DNA of 64,000 bases from Colocasia esculenta. Lineage: Eukaryota > Streptophyta > Magnoliopsida > Alismatales > Araceae. Position numbers and translations under genes: made by a program. Below the pieces are notes generated by a model. It did no database searches and had not been told where the DNA came from. It saw only the letters and a list, made by a program, of their open reading frames with translations. The stretch covers positions 72,852,961-72,916,960 of the forward strand of contig CM024760.1 in assembly GCA_014218235.1 (NCBI GenBank), read 5' to 3'. Of this stretch, positions 46,480-56,760 are shown piece by piece (positions within the stretch are counted from its first letter, which is position 1; each line of letters opens with the position of its first letter).

Positions 46480-48584
46480 AATAAAGGAAATGTAAATACA
46501 ATTAGCAGATGTTCATAATAATAATTAAATCTAGATTAAGACTTTAATCAAGATTAGCTCCCACTATTTTTCCGACAGACTGTATAACCCTCAGATATAC
46601 AGAATGGGAGACTCCGACGGTCTCCTAGTGGGGATCGGAATCTTACAAACTCATAGCATGACCTTGTGGATAGCATAACAAATCATGCTATGATCTGAAA
46701 GCGGTCAACTCTTGACACTTGAAACTCTTGCAATATCCAATCTTATTTTGGCCCCTGAATTTTAATGACCTTGTGGATAGTACAACAAGTCATTAAATCT
46801 AGTCTAAGTAGTACCATCATTACGTAACGAGCATAGATTTGGATGTCGCCCTTGTGGATAGCACAACAAAGCTACACCGTTCCTCTACCCTGTTTAAGGC
46901 ATCACCATGCCATAGTTTTAGTCTGTCATCATATTTGGCAAGCCTTGTGGATAGCACAACAAACTTGCCTGATCTAATGGCAATCCTAAAACTATAATGA
47001 TGGAGGGCCATGTAATTCATTCTTAATGATTACGCTACGGCTTAAAATTTAAACGAGGAGGGATTTTGACATATTTTGTCTTGGTCTCTATATCTGCGTG
47101 CTATTGATATATAGAATTTGGAATATCATATATTTAATTATATATATCATAGCACATTCCACATATATCACATATATGAAGAAAAACAATGGATGATCAT
47201 GGACTTTAACCTAGAGTGGCATTACTAGAGCCAGTTGGTAATCCACAAACATGACAAACATGTGGTAGCCCCGCATCGAATGCTTTTTCTTGCTGTAACT
47301 CTATCTCCAGGAAGGCCTTGCATGGTACTCTCCTCATCTCCGCCAATCCGCTTCTTAAAATTACAAGTAATATTTAAATTGGACTCACAGGCCCATAAAT
47401 ATACATCAGATAATAATAAGAAACCTTGAACAAGTCAAGGGGAGTACATAACAGGAGGGAGATAGAATGTACAACCCGGATTTAATGGAGGGAGAGAGGG
47501 AGGCACGCAGTCCTCATAAATTACATCACATGCCATAAACCATAAACATCATCACATGAAATCTAGGTCCATGATCATCCATCCACACATCACATGCATC
47601 AATAACAATTATCACATAATTACTTCTGAAATAACTTTTATTTCAAAATATAATAATTATATTTTGAAAACCATTTAACTAAACAATTTAGCTAACATGG
47701 ATAACATCTAATCAGCATTAGATAAACGCCATTCACCGTTGCTGCATGAATCCGCCAAAATTTATTGTTAATTAATTTAACAAGAATCACATTCTTAAAT
47801 TAATTAACATGCATTAATTAGATGGTAGGAAATAACTAAAACATTTTAGAATTCCCTTAAACTAATTAAATATTGGGTCAAACGTCTGAAAATAATTTAC
47901 AGAGAGCTAAAACAATTTTCAAAGCTCTTAAAACTAATTTCAAAATTTTCTGGTATTTTAAAGAAAAGGGCCGGTCGGATCTGGCGCAGGTCGGATCCGA
48001 TCGCGGCCCGCTTGGGACCCGTGGGGGGCTCCGCCCGCGACTTACCCGCGGGCGGACCCGCGCGGGGTCCGCGAACGACCCGCGCGCGGCCTGCGGGCGA
48101 CCCGCGCGCGGCCGCAAGAGGGTCGCCCCTCCGCCTGAACGGATGGGCATGCGGCTAGGGTGAAACCCTAGCAGCCGCCGCCCTCTGGCGGAGGGCAGTC
48201 CCGCCGGCCCCCGCGCCGCCTTCGGCGGCCGCGGACGGCGCCGGCGGCGCTGGAGACCGCCTCCCATCGCCCCCAAACGCCTAGAAAATCTCGGAAAAAC
48301 CCCAAAAAATGCAGAAAACGCCCCTTTCTTGGACTGTCTAAGAAGCATGGCGGCGACATCTTGCAGGGGGTCGTGTGGCCTCTATAGAGGGCCAAACGAC
48401 GCCACAAAGGGTTCTTCGCAAAGACCTTGGTACCAGGAACAACTTCCATGTACCAAACGGGAAGTGCACATCCCATGTGCGACCCAAGAACGGGATAAAA
48501 TTAGGGATTCATGCAGAATGCGAATCGACAAAAACGTATAAAATGACATTCATATGACGTCGATTCTGACCGAGCCAGCAACCT
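46480..48584 (-). other. Long 5' leader of copia element B
   Basis: About 2.1 kb between PBS and gag without a supported gene. It has three parts on the sense strand: a GC-rich segment next to the PBS side (47960-48270), an AT-rich middle (47040-47960), and four hairpins sharing the loop sequence ttgttgtgctatccacaagg (46651-46995). The long ORFs in the GC-rich segment (for example 47878-48348) are Arg/Pro-rich and look compositional. Confidence 0.6.
46651..46995 (-). repeat. Four leader hairpins with a conserved loop and different stems
   Basis: On + the core ccttgtggatagcacaacaa recurs at 46662, 46769, 46850 and 46943. It is flanked by inverted repeats that differ each time: tcatagcatga/tcatgctatga (46651-46661, 46683-46693); tttaatgac/gtcattaaa (46761-46769, 46789-46797); an imperfect ggatgtcgc/gctacacc (46841-46849, 46871-46878); and ggcaag/cttgcc (46937-46942, 46964-46969). 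An outer stem atagttttag/ctaaaactat (46912-46921, 46986-46995) encloses the last one. Conserved loop plus stem covariation suggests a selected RNA fold. Confidence 0.75.
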
Positions 48585-48597
48585 AGCTCTAATACCA
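48585..48597 (-). promoter_or_regulatory. Primer-binding site of element B
   Basis: The - strand reads tggtattagagct, one mismatch from the usual initiator-methionine tRNA site (tggtatcagagc), 1 nt downstream of the 5' LTR end. Confidence 0.85.
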
Positions 48598-48598
48598 C

Positions 48599-50103
48599 TG
48601 TAAGGAATCGATCAGAGCGTAGCAGAAAGCGCGGTTCCCTCAGGTAGATATCGTTGCTGACGGTCGGAATCGAACAAAAACGGAGAACCCGCATGAAGGA
48701 AGTTCCGATCTTTACCATTGCGGGGTTGCGAAACTCCCGAATCCGGGGAGGAGGTAGCGCTGGAGGCGCTAGTGCTTCAAGCCGTTCAGGTGTCCGGCCT
48801 CTAGACGTATCCACGCGAGCTCCGGACGCAGACGGGATCTCCTCGGTCTCCACGCGTCTACCGGATCTCAACTCCACCATGTGCCAGAGAGAGGAGAGAG
48901 AGAAGGTGGGGCGCCCAAGGAGAGAGAGAGGAGGTGGCGGCCAGGGAGAGAGCCTGGAGCTTGGGCTAGGGTTTAACTCTCCATGTATATTTATAGACAC
49001 TGTAGTTTTTCACAAAAACCCATTTATTGTCTATAACGACCATCTTGCCCAGTCTGGTCAGAACTCTATTGCGTGTGACCCTCTAGGCCCAAGTGCTAGT
49101 CCAGTTTTCAGCCCATTAAGCCCAATAACTCTTTATTGACTTACTGTAATTAATTAATATCTCATATTAATTAATTACATAATCAATTATCATTTCACGA
49201 TAATTGACTGGGCTTCCAATCAAGTTGGGTGCCAAGCAACACCACTTGATCCTGGAAAGCATTGGGGTTCAGCAACCCATTCAAGGAACCTTTTGTGTCA
49301 ACATATACCACGTGACTATAATCCTTCGCTTGTACAATGCTCTCGAGTGCACTTAGGGTATGGTCAACTGTCAAACCCTAATACGCGCACTCACTTGGAT
49401 TAGATGCCGCATAACAATATCAGAAAACTCCTTTTCTGATGATTAGTCATGCCCTGGCCAGGGACTATTAGGCATCTTTCCCTAGAGCATTCACTCTCTT
49501 ATTACCGAGAGCGAGCGATCCCATGTTGACCACACAATCACCTTCATAGGTATTCCGCTAGATCCGAACACTTAACTAATTAAGACCCCATGGCTAGAGA
49601 TCTATAAGTTAAGGTCAAAATATAGAAGTCCACCGACAAGGTGTCCTTGGTGTCTCAGGTCTAAGGACCAATCACGCCACTGTGACAATGAATCTAGCTG
49701 GTTGACAGTTAGGTAATATTACCATCCAGCGATTCATAACAGATCAGTTCAGTGAACTCATTCTCCAATGAGCACCTACAGATTCACCTTAGTGTCTCCA
49801 CACAAGTGACTATGAGACTAGTCACCCTCATCATATGAGCAGGTGCAACCTGTACTAGTCTAACCGGATATCTGATGTCCTTCTCGAATATCCTCTGACT
49901 AGGAACAATTAAGAATATACACTTAAATGATATTAATCTCATTGTTATGATCTCATCATAATTAGTATACATTGCGCATATTCATGGACTTCATAATGAA
50001 ACGATAAACGAATTACACATAATGAATATAAAAGTCTTATTATTATTATTAAAGAACAAGATTGTACAAGTTATTATTGACTTGAGGACACCCATAACTA
50101 ACA
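48599..50103 (-). repeat. 5' LTR of copia element B
   Basis: 1.5 kb, partner of 41457-42956. The sense-strand TATA box tataaatata is at + 48986-48995, and the GA/CT-rich initiator-like stretch (gagagagag on +) lies about 70-100 bp downstream in the sense direction. It differs from the 3' LTR by scattered substitutions and a few small indels. Confidence 0.93.
48986..48995 (-). promoter_or_regulatory. TATA box of the 5' LTR promoter (element B)
   Basis: On the - strand the sequence is tataaatata, preceded by AT-rich and followed by GC-richer DNA. It is the likely core promoter for the genomic RNA of element B. The same box is kept in the other LTR but decayed in element A. Confidence 0.6.
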
Positions 50104-51330
50104 ACCCCCCCTCCCCAACAGACATAAGTGTGATGGCGGATCCGCCCATACCTTACCCAGCCCAACAGTAGTAGAGTACGCTCATGTGGCTGGTTCCCTT
50201 GCTTCAGGATTCCTTCACGTTGGGTACGCCCTCGCTAGAACGGAAGTGGCAGAAAAGCCACACACAGAAATGGGAAGTTCTAAATTGAGACACGGTGGGA
50301 ACATTTGGGAAGACCACGAAGAGAGACGGAACGGCCTGATAGGGCCTTGGGCCGTCCACTTGGCTCTGGCATGGTAAGGCCAATCAAGAGCTCAACCGCC
50401 CAAGGAGTCCACAGTAGCACCAGCACCAGTACCACCACCTAAGTCCTTCCATTAAGTGGAGTAATCTTATACGGTTTTCTTTAAAAATTTCTCACTTTGA
50501 AACGTTAATTAGCTAACTAGCATCCTAAATATGTTAACTCTTAAAATAACATTCTTTTGACCATCAACGTTAATTTTTTTTTTAAATATAGAAATCGGAC
50601 ATGCCCTAACTGATATGACCGATTTCATTGCCCTTAATTTTAGCTTTCCTTGACTTACCGATTATAGTAATTTTTTTGACTTAATTTTGTCCTTAAGAGT
50701 AATTTTAATTTTTTTCCGCTCAAATTAAGTCTTCTTATTATTAACTTGATTGATCAAAGGGCCGTCTTTGAGATCAAAATCTCTAAGATTGACCTTTTAC
50801 AAAGGCCCTGAGCCAAGCTGAAGACTTGTTCCCACTTCATACTTACTCATCGTCTGAGTCTAAGTTCAGAGCCAAAGTGGTCTCCCCTTCTGAAAGCCCA
50901 AGAACCCGATTGAGGCCGACCATATTAGGACCCTACACAAGTCAGCGAACAACAAATTAGAAAATATGGGTTCTAATTCCCATGCGTAGTATTTACCTTA
51001 GTTTGATGAACATTGAGGTGGTAATTACATCTCGAACATGTAATTATGGAATGAAATAAGATGTAAAGATACCATCAAAGTATGATTGATGTTTTAACTT
51101 ATTTTATTCTATATGTATTACTTTAGGTGAATTAATTAATCAAGTAAGAATAATATTTACAACAAATATTATTTATTCTATTATTATAACATTTTCAAGA
51201 GGCTTTTAACTTTTAGATAAAATACCTGACCTGTGAGAGGAGAAGAAGAAAACAGAGACAATGCACAGAACGCACACAACCTGCCAGAGAAAATGAAATC
51301 ACTTTATTCAGATTTCTATTCTCTCCAACC
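50104..51330. other. Non-coding spacer
   Basis: About 1.2 kb of mixed sequence between elements B and D. A 63-codon ORF at 50186-50377 has no recognisable similarity. The remainder is AT-rich, and I see no gene or RNA in it. Confidence 0.5.
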
Positions 51331-51331
51331 T

Positions 51332-51374
51332 GGTGGCTCTTGCTACACCGATACCATAGTCCTCAAGAGCCACC
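51332..51374. repeat. Perfect 11-bp inverted repeat
   Basis: ggtggctcttg (51332-51342) is perfectly complementary to caagagccacc (51364-51374), with a 21-nt loop. It lies just before the tandem repeat region. Confidence 0.7.
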
Positions 51375-51630
51375 ACCCTTGGGTCTATTAAGGGAGAATC
51401 CTCCAAGAAACTCCACCCCAATTAGAACTTTATCTAATGGTCCCCTTGAGTCCTAACCAAACTCAAGAACCTGATGCACATCTAGAGTCCCAACTGGACT
51501 CAACCTTTGCGGATAAGCCACCGCATAACATTTAACAACCCCCAAGTTGTGGGGTTAGAGGTGTGGAGGGCCCCCTCAGTCGCACTATGCAAGTGACTGT
51601 GGTTTAAGCACATACTCTCTCTCTACATGG

Positions 51631-52010
51631 AGAAACATTTAATACTCAGTTGGATGTTCAGTCGAGTATTATCAGCTCTTATAAAGGAGTGTGGATCCCA
51701 TTGTTAACATGAGAATATTTAATACTTGGTTGCATAAGTGTTCGATCGTATTATCTGCTCTTATGAATGGATGTGAGTCCCACTACCAACATGAGAAACA
51801 TTTAATACTCAGTTGGATGTTCGGTCGAGTATTATAGGCTCTGATAAAGGAGTGTGGGCCCTGTTGTTAACATGAGAATATTTAATACTCGGTTGTGTAA
51901 GTGTTCGGCCAAATATTATCTGCTCTTATGAACGAATGTGAGTCCCACTGCCAACATGAGAAACATTTAATACTCAATCAGAAAATTGCTCGGCTTAGTT
52001 GTTTGCTCTA
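51631..52010. repeat. Tandem repeat, about 163-165 bp unit with half-unit substructure
   Basis: The phrase agaaacatttaatactcag recurs at 51631, 51794 and (ending caat) 51959. Between these, variant half-units begin gagaatatttaatactcggt/ttggt, at a half period of about 80 bp. Each unit also carries a tgttcggtcgagtattat segment, gctcttat and gtgagtcccactgccaacatg. It comprises two full units plus a partial third. Confidence 0.8.
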
Positions 52011-53529
52011 GCAATAGTGGAGAGCTCTGTTGCTATGTTGGCAACGAAACCCACATCCGCTTGTAAGAGCGGCTAATACACATCTGAGTAAGTGTTTCCC
52101 CACTATGTGTGTGATGTAAATTGGAGCCTGCAAGTTGGTCCACCTCCCCTACTCCATTTTATTTTTATCATACATTTGTAACACCCCGGAAATTTAGTGA
52201 TTTAAAAATTTTAGAAATAAAGGGGGATAAATAAATTCTGCAATTATCGGAATGATAAAACTTACGTACTATTATCGTACGAGAGAAAACACATCTTAAA
52301 ATTCTGTAAAAAATTATAAACCAACCCTAAATATTATCCCTAAGTGTTCCACGAAGGAATTCGTGCAACGGAAAAATCTGATTGGCCGAGTATATGTCAC
52401 ATGTGACCAAGTTATCCGAATTAGGAAACTAAGTCGAAAAATTGTTAACACGGAAAAATAACCCAACCATAAATTAAATAAACATGTTGGAGAGACTTAC
52501 AACATTATGTATTAATAACCCATTAACAAGATTGGGCCAATGGAGCACATTTGGCCCAAGGGTAAAAATTGGGACAAGGAAATACCCAGAAATTTGTGTA
52601 TGTAATTATATAGTAATTAGGGAGGGCAACTTAGGGTTAAAATATGGGTGATTAGTCATGTAAGGTAAGCCAAAACCGAACCCAACTCTAAGAGGTGGTT
52701 TCCTAAACCTTTGCTACCTCCTTTGGGTGAGAGAATCCCAGATTCTTGAAAAGTAGGCAACAGAATTCGCAGCCCCTTTCCTAGTCCCGCAAGGACTTGT
52801 AAATACATCCTAAAACTATAAGAACTCTCACAAAATGTTTAGGGAAGGGTTAGCAACAAGTTTGGGTCGTGAGCAGCAAGTTTGGAGCGCTAGAGGAGTG
52901 GAGAACGGCTGGGGAAAACGTGCTCTTCCTCAACCTCGCTCTGCATCAACCCAGAAATCTGCAGAGAGTTATTAGCATTCAAAGGTAGGTGTTCTCAGGC
53001 CAAGATTAAAGGAAACCAGAACCATCATGTAGATCTTTGAGTCTAGGTTCATTTGCACTTGGTTTGACTAAATTTCATGGAGTACACGTTGTGTATTCGT
53101 AGTTTTCCCTGAGTCGCGCACAGTTAGGGCTTTTCCCGTTCTTCTTATTATGCATGTGATTCAAGATCGAATTAGACTAAACTTCCTTCATAAAAGTTCT
53201 TATAATTGTAGTCACGATCATCTTTTATGTTGGACATTTTATTCAAAAGTTGTTCGTTAGAGAGTTATAAGCGTGGTAAGAGAGTCACTGCATGATACTG
53301 TGATTTCGGGCTGCACTTAGCTTTATGTTCTTCACATGTTTTATTGGATTATAGACCAAATTAGATCAAACCCCCAACATCAAAGTTCTTCTACTAGTTG
53401 TCCTCGTTATATTTCATGTTTAACATTTGTCTAAATGTCAATGTTCGAGAGTTATAAGCAGGGTAAGTACACCACTGCATGAGATGTGTTTTCGGGTTAC
53501 ACTTGACATATATGTTTTTTATGGGAAGG

Positions 53530-53862
53530 CCTTAGTGTCGACACTACCTGATCTAGTGTCGACACACTGTCCCAAATCAGCCCAAAAGGTGTTCTGGGAA
53601 GGTCTCTAGTGTCGACACTACTTGATCTAGTGTCGACACACTATCCCGAATTGGCCCAGAAGTTTTCTGGGAGGGTCTCTAGTGTCGACACTACCTGATC
53701 TAGTGTCGACACACTGTCCCATATTGGGCAGAAGGTTTTCTAGAAGCTGTCTCTAGTGTCGACACTACTTGATCTAGTGTCGACAGTACTTGACCAGTTC
53801 TGCATTATTTTGCCTTGTGTTTGCGGCATTGTGTCGACACCAGTAAGGGGTGTGTCGACACT
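53530..53862 (+). repeat. GTCGAC motif array in 5' LTR of D
   Basis: Ten copies of the palindrome GTCGAC, each within tgtcgaca, start at 53537, 53558, 53611, 53632, 53684, 53705, 53758, 53779, 53833 and 53854. They come in pairs spaced 21 bp, and the pairs are spaced about 74 bp. The 3' LTR has nine copies (61186-61487) because one 21-bp half-unit is lost. Confidence 0.9.
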
Positions 53863-54912
53863 ACCTTTTCAAAAATATTACATGTCTTGGGTCTGATCAT
53901 TACATGATGTCTACTAGCATGTGCATGATGTTATATAGTATTCATGGACCTAAAAGGAATCAACCCATTGAAAAATGGTAATGATACGAATATGATTCTA
54001 ATGGGTAATTTTGATTGTCCTTATGTTCATTGGATTATCTTCTGATCTTACCTATTGTCAACTGATAAGATAAGAATATGATGTGAATATGGGGATGAAT
54101 ACATGTTAGTATGGACTCGTTATTGAAGTTAATACCATGATTTGCATACGAGTTTCAATAGTTACATGCTTTCGGTGTTAAGTTAATTATCTGTCCATAT
54201 GCATACATGTTAGGAAGCACATGTTCGCATACGATCTGTCTTTAGAAACATCCTCATGTCAAGACATTAATGGATTATGAAACATGATACGTCATTATAC
54301 TGCCTTCTGTTCTCTTGAGCTAATTGCCATACTTTGACTCTATGAATGATCATGTTCCTTTTACTATGAGCTTGTCATTGAAACTCTGTGGCCATAATAT
54401 GAATATGTTTGTTCGGCACAATATGGGACTTCGGTCCATTTGACTAATGCCTGTGCAAAAAAGGGGCCTGGTCGGTCCTGGGGAGGAGCGCCCCAACGTA
54501 CTTATTAACCGCGGAGTATGGACTTCTGGTGCTTGGCATAGCATAACGAATAAGCAAGAGTAGTGGAAATGTGCCTTTTTGATATGATAAGTTTGTTGAT
54601 CTGATATGATAAGATTTGATATGATACGTCTGTTCACGTGAATACGTGATATCTGTGAATATGGCCAATCTCTTTTGATATGATTCTACTCTTGAAATAT
54701 CTGTCCATTGTATATGCAATTCGATATTTGATTTGATATGTCATCTGTTCTATTCTTCTGTTCAACTTGTTAGAAAAGCATGCATTGTCATCATATTCAT
54801 GTGCATATCTGCCTATTTAAAATGGTAATCATGTACATTAGTGCCCGCACAATATTGAGATGTAAATCCTACTGAGCTAGTTCGCTCACCCTATCATCCT
54901 GCCTTTTTTTTT

Positions 54913-54961
54913 AGGTAGTGATGAGGAACCAGAGGAGTCCGATGGGGCAGGGCAAGAGTGA
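54913..54961 (+). other. Acceptor-like site plus acidic mini-exon in 5' LTR of D
   Basis: A run of T ending in AG (54913-54914) is followed by GT and then the codons SDEEPEESDGAGQE and TGA (54959-54961). Its counterpart in the 3' LTR (62550-62598) is unchanged in the coding part although the T tract differs (ttag against ttcag). It resembles the mini-exon in LTR F (SEDEPLEWMGAGKSE). Confidence 0.5.
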
Positions 54962-55252
54962 TTAGCACCCGCCATATGAGTAGTTGACAGTTTAGAAATA
55001 GACATTTGAGTAGTCGATGTATTAGAGAAACATTGTTATTTGAATATGAACCCTTTTCAGTTGATTCTTTCTATGCAAGGTTGTAATTAGTTGAATGAAA
55101 TGGAATAAAGTATATTTTTGGTGACCGTATTATGGTCTGAAATGTGTGGTTATATTTTATTATGACTCTGCGCTATTCAACTGTGATACGTCTATTGTAT
55201 CGTTCACGTCCCCCGGTATTTATTCCGCTGCTAAATATCAGGGCGTGACAGT

Positions 55253-55265
55253 TGGTATCAGAGCC
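55253..55265 (+). promoter_or_regulatory. Primer-binding site of element D
   Basis: tggtatcagagcc, complementary to initiator methionine tRNA, 2 nt after the 5' LTR end. Confidence 0.92.
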
Positions 55266-55433
55266 CTAAACCTTAGGGTCCAAGGGAATAGGAACATAAG
55301 ATGAAACTAGATCACACGAGTCAAAATCTGTCGTACCTAATGTGAGCTTGGGTAGAACCATGGGAATAGAAGACTATGTGATATAATTAGATGACTGACT
55401 TATATTATTATCTTGAAGGTGCTTATTACCTCA

Positions 55434-56325
55434 ATGGCCGCTAAACATGCCCAGGCTAGGAACATGCAACAAACAATATAGAACTTGACTCAGGTTATCT
55501 GCAAGCCACCCAGGGTGGAGGTAACCGCGGAGCCGGTGATCTCCATCGGAATTTTCGGAATATGGATCGCCTAGGTTTGAAGGGAGTACTGACCCAGATG
55601 TTGCTAAACACTGGGTTAAGGAAATTGAAAGGATATTCAGGGTCATTCAATGCACGGATCGGAACAAAGTATTGCTGGCGACTTTCCAATTGGAAAAGGA
55701 TGCCAGGGCATGGTGGGAGTCGTAGAAGAAACACTGAATGGCCAGCAACTAACATGGGCTCAGTTCATTGAGCACTTCAACACCAAGTACTTCTCGGAGA
55801 GGGTGCATGAACGGAAAGTAGCCGAATTTGCAGCTTTGAAGCAGAGAGGACTCAATGTGGCGAGTATGAGGCCCAATTCTCTCGTCTGTCCCGATATGCT
55901 GTTCACTTAATTGGGACAGAAAGGATGAAGGCAAAACGCTATCTGAATGGCTTGAGGCCCCAGTTCATCACTCAACTGGCGCCAATGGACATTCAAACCT
56001 ATGCTGACATGGTAAAGAAGGCTCAGTTATTGGAAGATGCCATGGAGACTGCCGAAAGAATTAAGGGAAAATCTGTGAAAAGGGAGCAAGTGTCTTCTGC
56101 AGAAGGTATCAACTGACCATTGGAAGAAAAAAAGACCCAGTGGCAGAGTAATGAACCAGCTGATAAAAAGCCAAAGGAGATAGGTAAGCAGATAGTGGTG
56201 ACGACGGGAGAAAGGTGCAAACACTGTGACAAAGCTAATCACGGTCTGAACAATGCTAGAGAGCACAAGGGAGATGCCTGCGCTGTGGTAGTCGTGACCA
56301 TAGGATCTCGGACTGCCCAATATTG
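55434..56325 (+). pseudogene. Element D: gag
   Basis: The start is the ATG at 55434 (MAAKHAQARNMQQT, then a stop). The capsid domain follows in pieces: STDPDVAKHWVKEIERIFRV (55585-55645), NKVLLATFQLEKDARAWWES (about 55662-55723), LTWAQFIEHFNTKYFSERVH (about 55755-55815) and the ORF at 55925-56116 (YLNGLRPQFITQLAP, DMVKKAQLLEDAMETAERIK). A zinc-knuckle remnant RCKHCDKANHG lies at about 56214-56246, and a second knuckle-like RCGSRDHRISDCP at 56284-56320. Several breaks remove one G from a GG run, for example at the WWES junction (about 55723) and near 55862. Gag would package the element RNA; this copy cannot produce it intact. Confidence 0.9.
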
Positions 56326-56760
56326 AAAGAACAAGCCCCTCAGGATAAGCGTCCGAATGGACAGAAGAGGCAAGGCCGATTGCAAGCTATTCAGGAACCG
56401 GAAGCTACTGAAGAAGGAGGTATCGTGGAAGGTACACTCACTATTCTTTCCCGACCCGCATATGTTCTCTTTGATACGGGAGCTACGCATTCCTTTATAT
56501 CTCAAACATTTGTTGATACCCTACCTATGAAACCTGTCTCAATGAAATCCGGAATAGTTGTGTCAACCCCGATTGGTCCTGGCACCAATCTTACAAACCA
56601 TATGCCATCCAGTGAAGTGTTGATTGAAACCCAAAAACTACCAGCAAATTTAATATGTATCGATATGGAGGGGTATGATGTGATACTGGGAGCAGACTGG
56701 TTGTCGAAACATGGGGCTAGTGTCAACTGTCGAGAGAAGTCGGGTAACCTTTAGCCGTAC
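56323..56760 (+). pseudogene. Element D: aspartic protease
   Basis: The ORF at 56323-56754 carries the retropepsin motif VLFDTGATHSFIS (D-T-G intact, about 56465-56505), then MKPVSMKSGIVVSTPIGPGT and GYDVILGADWLSKHGASVNC near 56673-56730, the hydrophobic distal motif of Tekay proteases. A frameshift near 56735 takes the reading into the next ORF. It would process the Gag-Pol polyprotein inside the particle. The active site looks functional, but the flanking frames do not allow a fused product. Confidence 0.9.

Larger units (their letters stand above)
41457..50103 (-). mobile_element. Ty1/copia element B, same family as element A
   Basis: An 8.65-kb element on the - strand with LTRs at 41457-42956 (3') and 48599-50103 (5'), PPT at 42957-42970 and PBS at 48585-48597. 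The flanking 5-mers accca (41452-41456) and acccc (50104-50108) differ at one base, fitting an aged target-site duplication. Sense order is leader of about 2.1 kb, gag with a large internal deletion, protease, integrase, RT, RNase H. All ORFs are interrupted. Its LTR and RNase H match element A at the window's left edge, so the family is repeated locally in opposite orientation. Confidence 0.92.
52177..55250 (+). repeat. 5' LTR of element D
   Basis: 3.07 kb, tgtaacaccccgg...cggggcgtgaca-type ends (here tcagggcgtgaca). It holds ten GTCGAC sites at 53537-53859 in units of ctctagtgtcgacactacctgatctagtgtcgacaca type, a tgatatgat-rich stretch at 54570-54740, the conserved ggtcctggggaggagcgccc block (54474-54493), the gatgtaaatcctactgagctag block (54859-54880) and an acceptor/mini-exon (54913-54961). 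Confidence 0.95.

Noticed and set aside
47878..48476. Arg/Pro-rich ORFs of up to 156 codons
   Set aside because: They arise from the very GC-rich leader segment of copia B and have no recognisable motif; kept only as a composition finding.
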